Shown here piece by piece: positions 1-5,473 of a DNA stretch of 8,312 nucleotides. This stretch comes from an uncultured Nitrososphaerota archaeon (lineage in GTDB: Bacteria; Bacillota; Clostridia; Oscillospirales; Ruminococcaceae). Each line of letters starts with the position of its first letter. The stretch's first letter is position 1. The notes below the pieces were generated by a model, which saw nothing but the letters and a program-made list of their open reading frames with translations, was not told the DNA's origin and made no database searches. The stretch covers positions 1 through 8,312 of the forward strand of contig CAKXAF010000110.1 of the NCBI GenBank assembly GCA_934869045.1, in the 5' to 3' direction. The translations under genes were made by a program, and so were the position numbers.

Positions 1-1005
1 CGCCATGGTGCAGCAGTATCAGAACTCCGCGCGGAATAATCTCCTGTTCAACCTGCTCCACGGTTGCTTCGCGGACGAAAAAATCCAGGCGCAGATGAAC
101 GATTTCCAGATCGGCTATGAGAACAGTCAGTATTTTACCGTGCTGGTATTCCACTGTCCGGAGGCCCGGGGAAATAAGCGGTTTACCCTCTTTTTGAACA
201 TCAAAGCCGGATTGATGGCAGAACAGCTTCCTTTCGATCTGATGGAGACATTGGACGAGGACATTGTGGCGATCCTGAATTTTTCGGATCCCAAAGGGCT
301 GCAGGCCGCGGAAAAGCTGGTGGGGAAGCTCCCGCGCTACATTCGGGAGAAAATGGACGTCTCCCTGCACATTTCTTGCGGAACGGAGGAGAAGGGAATT
401 ATCGGAATCAGCAAATCCTATCAAGCCGCTAAGGAACGCAGCGACAGCCTTCGCTTTTCTGGAAACAGCGGGGCCCATCCGCTCCCGGCGTCCCGGTGTT
501 ATTACCCCACGGACTGGGAGCTGCAGCTGATCAACAATCTAAAGCTGGGGAATACCGGCCCCGCCTTGAAAATCCTGCAGGAGCTGCGGCGGGAAAATGA
601 CCGCCGGAAGCTTTCACCCGCTCAGCAGATGAAGGTGGTCTCCATGATTTTTGACACCATACTGCGGCTTATGGACGAGTTGGAAATGGACTCCTCCGGT
701 CCCGCCGCTGTCTTTGAGGAGAGCTTTGGCCAGGCCAACGGCGAAAAGCAGTGGGAGTACCTGGCTGAGCTGGCCCGACAGATATGCGGCCGTGCGTCCT
801 ATTCCAGCGAGGGCAGGTCCGGGAGCGCCGGGGAGCAGATCCTCCGATACGTGGACGCCAATTTTGAAAATCCGGACCTTTCCCTCCAGGTGCTGGGAGA
901 TCAGCTGGGGTTGTCCGTTTCCGCCATTTCCCGTATCTTCAAAGCCACGAGGGGATCAAACCTCGGGAATACCGTCAGAATCAACAGGAAGCGGTCAAAA
1001 GCTGA
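1..1005 (+). pseudogene. AraC-family transcriptional regulator, 5' cut by window edge, DNA-binding domain internally deleted and frameshifted
   Basis: The reading frame is open from the left edge (codon phase from base 2), so the true start lies outside the window. Most of it is a long linker/sensor-like region of the type found in large membrane-anchored AraC regulators. The C-terminal DNA-binding domain begins near base 830 (GEQILRYVDANFENPDLSLQ) and its first helix-turn-helix ends in ISRIFK near 943. In a normal AraC domain about 50 residues follow before the second helix-turn-helix ends in a motif like F-K-x-x-E-G-x-x-P-x-E-Y-R. Here that end motif (HEGIKPREYRQ) occurs at once, at 946-978, but in a different frame, stopping at TGA 1003-1005. 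Inserting one A after base 943 would read IFKSHEGIKPREYR. So the domain has lost the linker helix and most of its second helix-turn-helix and is also out of frame. In the current frame translation runs on into the methyltransferase. I infer a non-functional regulator. No transmembrane part is visible in this window. Confidence 0.75.
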
Positions 1006-1008
1006 AAA

Positions 1009-1039
1009 AAGCCGTCTTTTGGAATCCGAAAGGCGGCTT
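1009..1039 (-). terminator. Hairpin behind the AraC remnant, reads as an intrinsic terminator on the minus strand
   Basis: Arms 1009-1019 and 1029-1039 (AAGCCGTCTTT / AAAGGCGGCTT) pair over 11 bp with one G-T, with a 9-nt loop. On the minus strand the hairpin is followed by a run of T (complement of the A tract 1005-1010). On the plus strand there is no T tract after it. It lies immediately after the out-of-frame AraC stop. It may have served AraC weakly, but its polarity suits a leftward gene that is no longer present to its right. Confidence 0.55.
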
Positions 1040-1055
1040 GAGGCAGGAGAAGGCA

Positions 1056-1124
1056 ATGCCGTTTTTTGCCGGTGTTCTTTTGGGAGTTGCCGCACGGCGA
1101 TATACCGGCGTTTTCCTGTGTTAA
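1056..1124 (+). CDS. Candidate 22-residue hydrophobic small ORF
   Basis: An ATG at 1056 has a GGAG-type ribosome binding site about 7 nt upstream (AGGAGAAGGCA) and encodes a short hydrophobic peptide (begins MPFFAGVLLGVAARR, ends in FLC) stopping at TAA 1122-1124. It lies between the AraC remnant and the methyltransferase in a different frame from both. I recognise no family. It may be a chance ORF or a remnant of the junction between two recombined segments. Low confidence. Confidence 0.2.
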   Translation: MPFFAGVLLGVAARRYTGVFLC

Positions 1125-1143
1125 TGGTACTTGTATCCATGAA

Positions 1144-1158
1144 ACAGCCGAAGGCTGT
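1144..1158. repeat. Small perfect hairpin just before the methyltransferase ribosome binding site
   Basis: ACAGCC at 1144-1149 and GGCTGT at 1153-1158 pair perfectly around a GAA loop. The hairpin abuts the GGGGGTG ribosome binding site and could affect translation of the methyltransferase. No T tract follows, so it is not a terminator. Confidence 0.3.
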
Positions 1159-1171
1159 GGGGGTGTCAAAC

Positions 1172-1924
1172 ATGACAGAGATCAAGAAAAACTATTATGG
1201 AAGTTTGTGTACGGAAATGTATGAGATCCTTCACAAAAAAGCGCCGCAGGACGAATTGGAGTTTTATCTTTCCTATGCGGAAAAAGGGATGAGGATTTTG
1301 GAGCCGTTATGCGGCAGCGGACGATTTTTTATCCCTTTTTTGGAGAGGGGATTTCAGATCAGCGGGATTGACCTGTCAAAAGAAATGCTTGAAAAATTAA
1401 AGCAAAAGGCTCCCAACGCGAAAGTCACTCAGACGGATATAGAAGAATATGATTCGGAAGAAAGGTTTGATTATATTTTTATATCGTCCGGTTCGGTGTC
1501 GCTGTTTACAGATATCGCGTTGTGCAGGAAAATCCTATGCAAGATGAAGAATCTGTTGAATAAAAACGGCAAATTTGTTTTTGCGGTTGACACAGTAGCG
1601 GACCGGTATCCCGATGACGCAGAATATCAAACGATAACGTCCGTAAAAACAAAGGAGGGGTTTGATCTGGTCTTAAAAGGGAAAAATTATTATGATGAAA
1701 AAAGGCATACACAATTTTCTCCTAGCATTTACGAACTTTACAATCACACCGAATTGCTGCAGCGGGAAGAGATGGATTTCCAGACGCATCTGTATGAATT
1801 GGGGGAGCTTGAGCCATACCTTCTGGATATAGGCTTTACAGGCGTGTCCGTATATTCTTCTTACCAGAAGGAGAGAGCCGTCAGCAATCAAACCGAAATG
1901 TTCCTGTATGAATGCTGCCTTTAA
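1172..1924 (+). CDS. Class I SAM-dependent methyltransferase, substrate unknown
   Basis: This 250-residue protein would transfer a methyl group from S-adenosylmethionine to an unknown acceptor in the cytoplasm. SAM-binding motif I is ILEPLCGSG (residues 42-50, a variant of the usual D/E-x-G-x-G-x-G), followed by the acidic ribose-binding residue in GIDLS (Asp67), an acidic motif TDIEEYD (88-94) and a strand FDYIFISSGS (99-108). The length fits a stand-alone small-molecule-type methyltransferase. I chose ATG 1172 because GGGGGTG lies 6 nt upstream and because the SAM-binding fold begins soon after it. The frame is also open far upstream, into the decayed AraC gene, but that extension is not part of this protein. 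The gene is clearly more AT-rich than its neighbours (many AAA, GAT, TTT and ATA codons), which suggests horizontal acquisition. A strong terminator follows 36 bases downstream. The family is confident; the acceptor is not predictable. Confidence 0.8.
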   Translation: MTEIKKNYYGSLCTEMYEILHKKAPQDELEFYLSYAEKGMRILEPLCGSGRFFIPFLERGFQISGIDLSKEMLEKLKQKAPNAKVTQTDIEEYDSEERFDYIFISSGSVSLFTDIALCRKILCKMKNLLNKNGKFVFAVDTVADRYPDDAEYQTITSVKTKEGFDLVLKGKNYYDEKRHTQFSPSIYELYNHTELLQREEMDFQTHLYELGELEPYLLDIGFTGVSVYSSYQKERAVSNQTEMFLYECCL

Positions 1925-1959
1925 TTATATCCTCATTTACAGCGGAGGCAGTCCCAGGT

Positions 1960-2002
1960 AAAAGTATCGCAGCCGTTTTCTTTTCGGCTGCGATACTTTT
2001 TA
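1960..2002 (+). terminator. Strong intrinsic terminator after the methyltransferase, probably bidirectional
   Basis: Arms 1960-1975 and 1985-2000 (AAAAGTATCGCAGCCG and its exact complement) form a perfect 16-bp stem with a 9-nt T-rich loop. A T run follows on the plus strand and a short T run is also present in the minus direction. It sits between two convergent units: the methyltransferase (plus) and the aspS-gat unit (minus). Confidence 0.9.
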
Positions 2003-2036
2003 AGCGGTGATCTGATCCGGAAGGCTTTTTGCAGGT

Positions 2037-2126
2037 TCAGGAGCCGGACTTGAGAAGGACGATCAGGATTTCTTCCGCTTTCGCTGCATCGGCGCGGCCC
2101 TTGGCTGCCTTTGTGACCTCGCCGGT
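2037..2126 (-). pseudogene. gatB: Fragment resembling the C-terminus of GatB
   Basis: The minus frame ending at TGA 2039-2037 reads TGEVTKAAKGRADAAKAEEI and then ILxxLLK-like residues to the stop. This resembles the end of GatB, the tRNA-binding tail of the amidotransferase that converts Asp-tRNA(Asn) to Asn-tRNA(Asn) or Glu-tRNA(Gln) to Gln-tRNA(Gln); GatB typically ends G-Q-V-M-K-x-(S/T)-K-G-x-A-x-P followed by a helix. Only about 29 residues of a normal roughly 475 remain. It is joined in frame to a gatA-like piece, so the bulk of gatA and gatB has been deleted. The call rests on a short match plus gene order behind aspS. Medium confidence. Confidence 0.5.
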
Positions 2127-2174
2127 CAGGGCTTCCTCCGGCGTGATACGGATGTAGGCGTTGAATCTGGGATT
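2127..2174 (-). pseudogene. gatA: Fragment resembling the N-terminal region of GatA
   Basis: Sixteen minus-strand codons read NPRFNAYIRITPEEAL. This resembles the early part of GatA, the amidase subunit of GatCAB, where a segment such as E/D-P-x-x-N-A-Y-I-x-x-T-x-E-E-A-L precedes the catalytic region. The start of GatA, the Ser-Ser-Lys catalytic triad region and everything beyond are missing. The piece lies between the gatC remnant and the gatB-like tail, in the expected order. The identity depends on a short match and context. Confidence 0.45.
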
Positions 2175-2413
2175 GGCCGTTTACATTGGCGTGAATTTCC
2201 TCCCGGGGGAAAGAGGGGATGATCCCGTCTTCCCGGTAAACTTCAGCAAACCGGTGATGCTGTCGAACGCCTCTCCGGTCTCCCCAGCGGCGTTGATGGC
2301 GCCGGCAAAGGCGATGATCTCCGCCATATCAGCGTGCAGGCATCCAGCTGCTCTTCACTGACGAGAAGTTTGGACAGCGCCGCCGCTTTCCAGATCTCTT
2401 TCTTGGTAATTAT
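2175..2413 (-). pseudogene. gatC: Decayed gatC (amidotransferase subunit C)
   Basis: GatC is the small subunit (about 95 residues) that holds GatA and GatB together in the tRNA-dependent amidotransferase. A perfect AAGGAGG (2427-2421) overlaps the aspS stop codon and sits 7 nt before codon 2413-2411, which is ATA where an ATG is expected. The next residues, ITKKEIWKAAALSKLLVSEE, are typical of the GatC N-terminus. The similarity then continues in two other frames: ADMAEIIAFAGAINAAGE, and VYREDGIIPSFPREEIHANV, the latter matching the conserved GatC block N-V-F-R-E-D-x-x-x-P-S-x-P-R-E-E. Each frame change is explained by one missing base (near 2333 and near 2237). The C-terminus is replaced by a gatA-like piece. 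Lost start, two frameshifts and truncation together make a functional product very unlikely. Confidence 0.85.
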
Positions 2414-2425
2414 GGCCGTCCCTCC

Positions 2426-4171
2426 TTATCGGATCTTGATGTGAGCTTCCCGGAGCTGCTGTCCCGTTACCGCCGAGGGCGCACCGGTGAGCAGATCCTC
2501 CGCCGCTGCGTTCATGGGGAAGGCGATGACCTCCCGGATGCTGTCCTCCCCGGTCAAGAGCATGAGCATCCGATCCACACCGGGAGCCATTCCCGCGTGG
2601 GGCGGCGCGCCGAACTGAAAGGCACTGTAAAGGGCGGTAAATTTTTCTCGGATAGTTTCTTCCTCATATCCCGCAATGGCGAAGGCCTTGACCATGGTGG
2701 GAAGATCGTGGTTCCGCACCGCGCCGGAGGACAGTTCCACTCCATTGACCACGATATCATACTGATAAGCCAGAATATCCAGCGGATCCTCGGTTTCCAA
2801 AGCCTTTAGGCCGCCTTGGGGCATGGAGAAGGGGTTATGGGTGAAAATGGTCTTGCCGGTTTCCTCGTCCTCCTCGTACATGGGGAAGTCTACGATGAAG
2901 CAGAACCGGAAGGCATCTTTTTCCAACAGATCCAGCCGTCTGCCCAGTTCGGTGCGGATCTGTCCGGCCAGTCTGGGTGCGGCTTTTTTGGAGTCGGCGA
3001 TAAAGTAGATGACGTCGCCGCTTTGCAGCCCTGCCCTGCGGCGCAGCTCCTCACGCTGGGCGTTGTCCAGAAATTTGTCGATGGGTCCCAGATAGGCCCC
3101 GCTTTCATCCACCTTGAAATACCCCAGCCCCTTCATTCCGATAGATAGGGCAAAGGCCAGCATCTGCTCAAAGAAGCTCTTGGGCTGGGCGGCGCAGCCG
3201 GGCACCCGGATGGCTCGAACGCATTTTCCCCGGAAGGGAGCAAAGTCCGACTGGACAAAGAGGTCGCTGACGTCGAAAATTTCCAGGGGGTTGCGGAGGT
3301 CTGGCTTGTCAGTGCCGTATCGGAGCATGGCGTCAGCGTAGGTGATCCGGGGAAAAGGAGCCGGGGTTACGGCGTTCCGGGAAAATTTGGAAAACGCACC
3401 GCCCAGAACCTCCTCTGCCACTGCAAAGACGTCCTCCTGCCCGGCAAAGGCCATCTCGAAGTCCAGTTGATAGAATTCTCCGGGAGACCGGTCCGCCCGG
3501 GCGTCCTCATCCCGGAAGCAGGGGGCAATCTGGAAGTACCGGTCAAAACCGGAGACCATCAGCAGCTGCTTGGCGATTTGGGGGGCCTGGGGCAGGGCGT
3601 AGAATTTTCCAGGATGCTTGCGGCTGGGGATCAGATAGTCCCGCGCCCCTTCCGGTGAGGATGCCGTAAGGATTGGGGTCTGGATTTCCAGAAATCCCAG
3701 CTCCTCCATTTTGTTACGCAGATAGGAGAGCAGCTGGGCACGGAGGATGATGTTTTTATGGACTTTCCGGTTGCGCAGATCCAAAAAACGGAATTTCAGC
3801 CGCAGATCCTCCCGGGATTCCTTTGAAGAGATTACTTCGAAGGGCAGAGAAGCGGAACATTTTCCCAGAACTTCCAGGGTTTCAGCCCGCAGCTCCACCA
3901 TGCCCGTTTCAATCTTTGCGTTTATCGTATCCTCGTCCCGCCGGACGATGACACCGGATACACAGATAGTGGTCTCCCGGCTGATACCCCGGAGCATTTC
4001 CTCGTCCTTCAAAACCACTTGGAGGACGCCGTAATGATCCCGGAGATCCAAAAACTGGATGCCGCCGTGATCCCGGATATTTTCAACCCACCCCGATACC
4101 CGGGCGGTCTGGCCGATGTGGCTCTCGCGGAATTCTCCGCAGGTGTGGGTGCGATAAGCGGATGCGTACAT
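2426..4171 (-). CDS. aspS: Aspartyl-tRNA synthetase, probably non-discriminating (Asp/Asn)
   Basis: This 581-residue class II aminoacyl-tRNA synthetase attaches aspartate to tRNA(Asp). The length and layout fit the bacterial type: an N-terminal OB-fold anticodon-binding domain (about 1-105), the catalytic core with motif 1 near LEIQTPILTASSPEG (161-175), the ALPQAPQ loop (192-198), motif 2 FRDEDARAD (219-227), a GAD-type insertion (about 285-400), and motif 3 GVDRMLML (531-538, Arg534). The OB domain has RDHGG with His35. In E. coli AspRS, which is specific for tRNA(Asp), this position is Leu30; His here is a known feature of non-discriminating enzymes that also charge tRNA(Asn). The start at 4171 follows AAAGGAG with an 8-nt gap; an in-frame ATG at 4201 lies before that site and is rejected. 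The stop overlaps the ribosome binding site of the decayed gatC, so aspS was the first gene of an aspS-gatCAB operon. A long leader with an attenuator precedes it. Confidence 0.95.
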   Translation of the reverse strand: MYASAYRTHTCGEFRESHIGQTARVSGWVENIRDHGGIQFLDLRDHYGVLQVVLKDEEMLRGISRETTICVSGVIVRRDEDTINAKIETGMVELRAETLEVLGKCSASLPFEVISSKESREDLRLKFRFLDLRNRKVHKNIILRAQLLSYLRNKMEELGFLEIQTPILTASSPEGARDYLIPSRKHPGKFYALPQAPQIAKQLLMVSGFDRYFQIAPCFRDEDARADRSPGEFYQLDFEMAFAGQEDVFAVAEEVLGGAFSKFSRNAVTPAPFPRITYADAMLRYGTDKPDLRNPLEIFDVSDLFVQSDFAPFRGKCVRAIRVPGCAAQPKSFFEQMLAFALSIGMKGLGYFKVDESGAYLGPIDKFLDNAQREELRRRAGLQSGDVIYFIADSKKAAPRLAGQIRTELGRRLDLLEKDAFRFCFIVDFPMYEEDEETGKTIFTHNPFSMPQGGLKALETEDPLDILAYQYDIVVNGVELSSGAVRNHDLPTMVKAFAIAGYEEETIREKFTALYSAFQFGAPPHAGMAPGVDRMLMLLTGEDSIREVIAFPMNAAAEDLLTGAPSAVTGQQLREAHIKIR

Positions 4172-4259
4172 GATGCTGACTCCTTTACTTGATTTTTGCA
4201 CGCCTGCTAAGGCGTGGATTTGCCAGGATACAGATGCAGCCCGTCAGTCCCTTTGCTGC

Positions 4260-4299
4260 AAAAAAAAGCAATGGAACCCCTTGGCGGAGCCCCATTGCT
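4260..4299 (-). terminator. Second intrinsic terminator in the aspS leader
   Basis: On the minus strand AGCAATGG (4299-4292) pairs with CCATTGCT (4274-4267). The interior pairs further (GGCTCC with GGGGTT, using G-T pairs) around a short GCCAA loop, and eight T follow (4267-4260). It begins within a few bases of the expected start of transcripts from the promoter at 4336-4308, so those transcripts would meet a terminator almost at once. It lies about 90 bases before aspS. Confidence 0.75.
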
Positions 4300-4307
4300 T
4301 CTCTGAC

Positions 4308-4336
4308 ATCATACCGCATGTTCGCGGAAATGTCAA
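4308..4336 (-). promoter_or_regulatory. Strong sigma-A-like promoter proximal to aspS
   Basis: On the minus strand TTGACA (4336-4331) and TATGAT (4313-4308) are separated by 17 bases, nearly the consensus. The spacer holds a small inverted repeat, CCGC-6 nt-GCGG. The predicted start is near 4301. It would provide aspS transcription that bypasses the leader peptide and the first terminator, but it still has to pass the terminator at 4299-4260. Confidence 0.75.
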
Positions 4337-4432
4337 GAAAAAACGCATTTTTGAAGCTCGCGCTGAATTTTTTTGCGGCGCGGCGGTGCAGGAAAATATC
4401 CCAGCCCTGCAAATTGAAAAAGAAAAACAAAA

Positions 4433-4465
4433 AAACGCACTTCTGAAAGGATCAGAAGTGCGTTT
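4433..4465 (-). terminator. Attenuator terminator of the aspS leader
   Basis: On the minus strand, arms 4465-4453 (AAACGCACTTCTG) and 4445-4433 are exact complements (13 bp) around a 7-nt loop (ATCCTTT). A run of seven T follows and, after one G, further T-rich sequence. It lies 20 bases after the stop codon of the leader peptide. Its 5' arm and loop are also the partner of an upstream segment, so it is the switchable element of the attenuator. Confidence 0.9.
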
Positions 4466-4556
4466 CCGTTTCCTGTTTACGCCTCTACCGGCGGACGCCC
4501 GCGCAGCGCCAGAGGGTCGGCAGACGGGAAGCGGAAAAAACGACTGCTGATCCTTT
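4446..4556 (-). promoter_or_regulatory. Antiterminator able to exclude the aspS leader terminator
   Basis: On the minus strand, AAAGGATCAG (4556-4547) is exactly complementary to CTGATCCTTT (4455-4446), which is the end of the terminator 5' arm plus its loop. The pairing continues inward with small interruptions: AGT (4545-4543) with ACT (4459-4457), CGTTT (4542-4538) with AAACG (4465-4461), CCG (4534-4532) with CGG (4468-4466), and TTCC (4530-4527) with GGAA (4473-4470). That gives about 25 interrupted base pairs. The upstream segment begins 6 bases after the last of four Asn codons in the leader peptide. A ribosome waiting for Asn-tRNA at the first Asn codons would leave it free to pair; a ribosome that moves on would cover it. 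This geometry is what amino-acid attenuation needs. Confidence 0.75.
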
Positions 4557-4604
4557 GGTCATATTATTATTATTCAAAACACAGAATACCTGCTGGAACC
4601 GCAT
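4485..4604 (-). CDS. 39-residue leader peptide with four consecutive Asn codons, regulating aspS
   Basis: The peptide starts MRFQQVFCVLNNNNMTKG and ends at TAG 4487-4485. The four Asn codons are all AAT (4574-4563). The start is supported by GAGGAGGT with a 7-nt gap. A near-consensus promoter lies 31 bases upstream and the switchable terminator lies just downstream. The frame is also open upstream of this ATG, but that part lies before the promoter and would not be transcribed from it. I infer that the product itself has no role and that the act of translating it measures Asn-tRNA(Asn) charging. That is the right signal for an operon whose original products, AspRS and GatCAB, make Asn-tRNA(Asn) by the indirect route. 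I do not recall a described Asn leader peptide of this kind for aspS, but I cannot search. Confidence 0.75.
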   Translation of the reverse strand: MRFQQVFCVLNNNNMTKGSAVVFSASRLPTLWRCAGVRR

Positions 4605-4634
4605 CGTCTCCACCTCCTCTTCGAATTGTTTTTT

Positions 4635-4663
4635 ATTGTAGCGGAAAAAATAGAAAACGTCAA
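4635..4663 (-). promoter_or_regulatory. Sigma-A-like promoter for the aspS leader
   Basis: On the minus strand TTGACG (4663-4658) and TACAAT (4640-4635) are separated by exactly 17 bases. The predicted transcript starts near 4628, about 24 bases before the leader peptide start codon, leaving room for its ribosome binding site. It lies in the gap after spoVT, where I see no clear spoVT terminator, so some read-through from spoVT is possible. Confidence 0.8.
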
Positions 4664-4727
4664 GAAGAATTTTGCAACAGATCCTCGCGGAAAATTCAGA
4701 AAATTTCGGGATATTAAACAAACAAGG

Positions 4728-5270
4728 TTAATCCTCCAACTGTTTGCTGAGAAAAGCCGCGGCTGCTTGGGTCAATTTTATCTGCAGCTCGGTGGCCAGG
4801 GCCTCCTGGCCATTTACCAGAAGCAGAACGCTCCCAGTGACATCCCCTTCGGAAATAATGGGACAGCAGACCAGCGCGGCCTTGTCCACTCCTTCTACCG
4901 GCCGGAGGAGCGCCTCTCCCGGAGAGGTGCAGGCGATACATTTGCGGGATTCCATCGCCTCCTCCAGAGCGGGAGTAATCCGCCGTTCCAGCAGCTCCTT
5001 TTTTGGCACTCCGGCGGCGGCAATAACATGATCCCGGTCGCAGATGGCGGCCGGAAGTCCGGTCATTTTGGTAAGGACATCCGCATATTGACTGGCATTT
5101 CCCAGAATTTCTCCCATGGGGGAATATTTTTTAAAAATGACTTCTCCTTCGCTGCTGGTGTAGATTTCCAGGGGATCCCCTTCTCGAATCCGCATGGTCC
5201 TTCTGATTTCCTTGGGGATGACGACTCTTCCCAGGTCATCGATCCTTCTGACGATTCCGGTAGCTTTCAT
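4728..5270 (-). CDS. spoVT: Stage V sporulation protein T, AbrB-family regulator
   Basis: SpoVT is a DNA-binding regulator made in the forespore that tunes late forespore gene expression and spore properties. The 180-residue length matches the family. The N-terminal AbrB-type swapped-hairpin domain is clear: MKATGIVRRIDDLGRVVIPK, then EIRRTMRIREGDPLEIY (residues about 1-50). The remaining 120 residues fit the GAF-like sensor domain of SpoVT, with a CIACTSPGEAL segment and the VDKAALVCCPIISEGDVTGS core. The ATG at 5270 follows GGGAGG with a 7-nt gap. A possible forespore-type promoter lies about 55-85 bases upstream. It is divergent from the protease gene and is followed by the aspS leader on the same strand. 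Its presence shows that the organism belongs to a spore-forming lineage. Confidence 0.95.
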   Translation of the reverse strand: MKATGIVRRIDDLGRVVIPKEIRRTMRIREGDPLEIYTSSEGEVIFKKYSPMGEILGNASQYADVLTKMTGLPAAICDRDHVIAAAGVPKKELLERRITPALEEAMESRKCIACTSPGEALLRPVEGVDKAALVCCPIISEGDVTGSVLLLVNGQEALATELQIKLTQAAAAFLSKQLED

Positions 5271-5323
5271 TTTTTATCCTCCCTATATGTGAATGGCATG
5301 TATTTTCCGGTTTGGTGTATTGC

Positions 5324-5353
5324 TATTATTTGTCCCCTCTGGGAAAATTATGC
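5324..5353 (-). promoter_or_regulatory. Possible sigma-G/sigma-F promoter for spoVT
   Basis: On the minus strand GCATA (5353-5349) is followed, after 18 bases, by AATAATA (5330-5324), close to the forespore pattern G-x-A-T-A / C-A-T-x-x-T-A, with the first base of the -10 element differing. The placement, about 55 bases before the spoVT start, is sensible. No equally good sigma-A site is evident. AT-rich sequence makes chance matches likely. Confidence 0.35.
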
Positions 5354-5374
5354 TGACCGGAATGGATTTTCCCA
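5340..5374. repeat. 9-bp inverted repeat overlapping the spoVT promoter region
   Basis: TGGGAAAAT (5340-5348) and ATTTTCCCA (5366-5374) are exact complements separated by 17 bases. The repeat brackets the putative -35 element of spoVT in the divergent intergenic region. This would suit an operator for a dimeric regulator (SpoVT itself is one candidate), but nothing in the sequence identifies the protein. Confidence 0.35.
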
Positions 5375-5426
5375 CTGAAAAGAAATTGGAAAATTTAAGG
5401 AATTGCCGCACACTGAAAGGAATTTA

Positions 5427-5435
5427 TGGTACAAT
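5427..5435 (+). promoter_or_regulatory. Extended -10 promoter for the CPBP protease gene
   Basis: TGGTACAAT (5427-5435) matches the extended -10 form TGnTATAAT with one change. No convincing -35 hexamer lies 17 bases upstream. It is 38 bases before the start codon of the protease gene. Confidence 0.5.
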
Positions 5436-5473
5436 AGCATCATAAGCTGAAGCATGAAAAAGGAGAGACGGCG

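Noticed and set aside
5..1924. A single 639-residue AraC-methyltransferase fusion protein
   Set aside because: The AraC domain lacks its middle, its conserved end lies in another frame, and the methyltransferase has its own start and ribosome binding site at 1172.
2161..2361. 66-codon plus-strand open frame
   Set aside because: Antisense to the gatC remnant; no family features or ribosome binding site.
2441..4034. Several 60-120-codon plus-strand frames opposite aspS
   Set aside because: Shadows of a fully conserved synthetase gene.
4185..4295. A second 36-codon leader ORF on the minus strand (starts MGLRQGVPLL, ends at a stop overlapping the aspS ribosome binding site)
   Set aside because: Its start lies inside the terminator hairpin and has only a poor ribosome binding site; it has no run of regulatory codons. 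The stop overlap may be chance.
4170..4550. 126-codon plus-strand open frame across the aspS leader
   Set aside because: It runs through two terminators and a promoter of the opposite strand and shows no protein family features.
4172..4630. T-box riboswitch controlling aspS
   Set aside because: I find no T-box core (a sequence like AGGGTGGNACCGCG) before either terminator, and the leader-peptide model explains the pairing better.
4626..5378. 250-codon open frame on the plus strand
   Set aside because: Antisense to spoVT and the leader promoter region; it has no recognisable domain, whereas spoVT is unmistakable.
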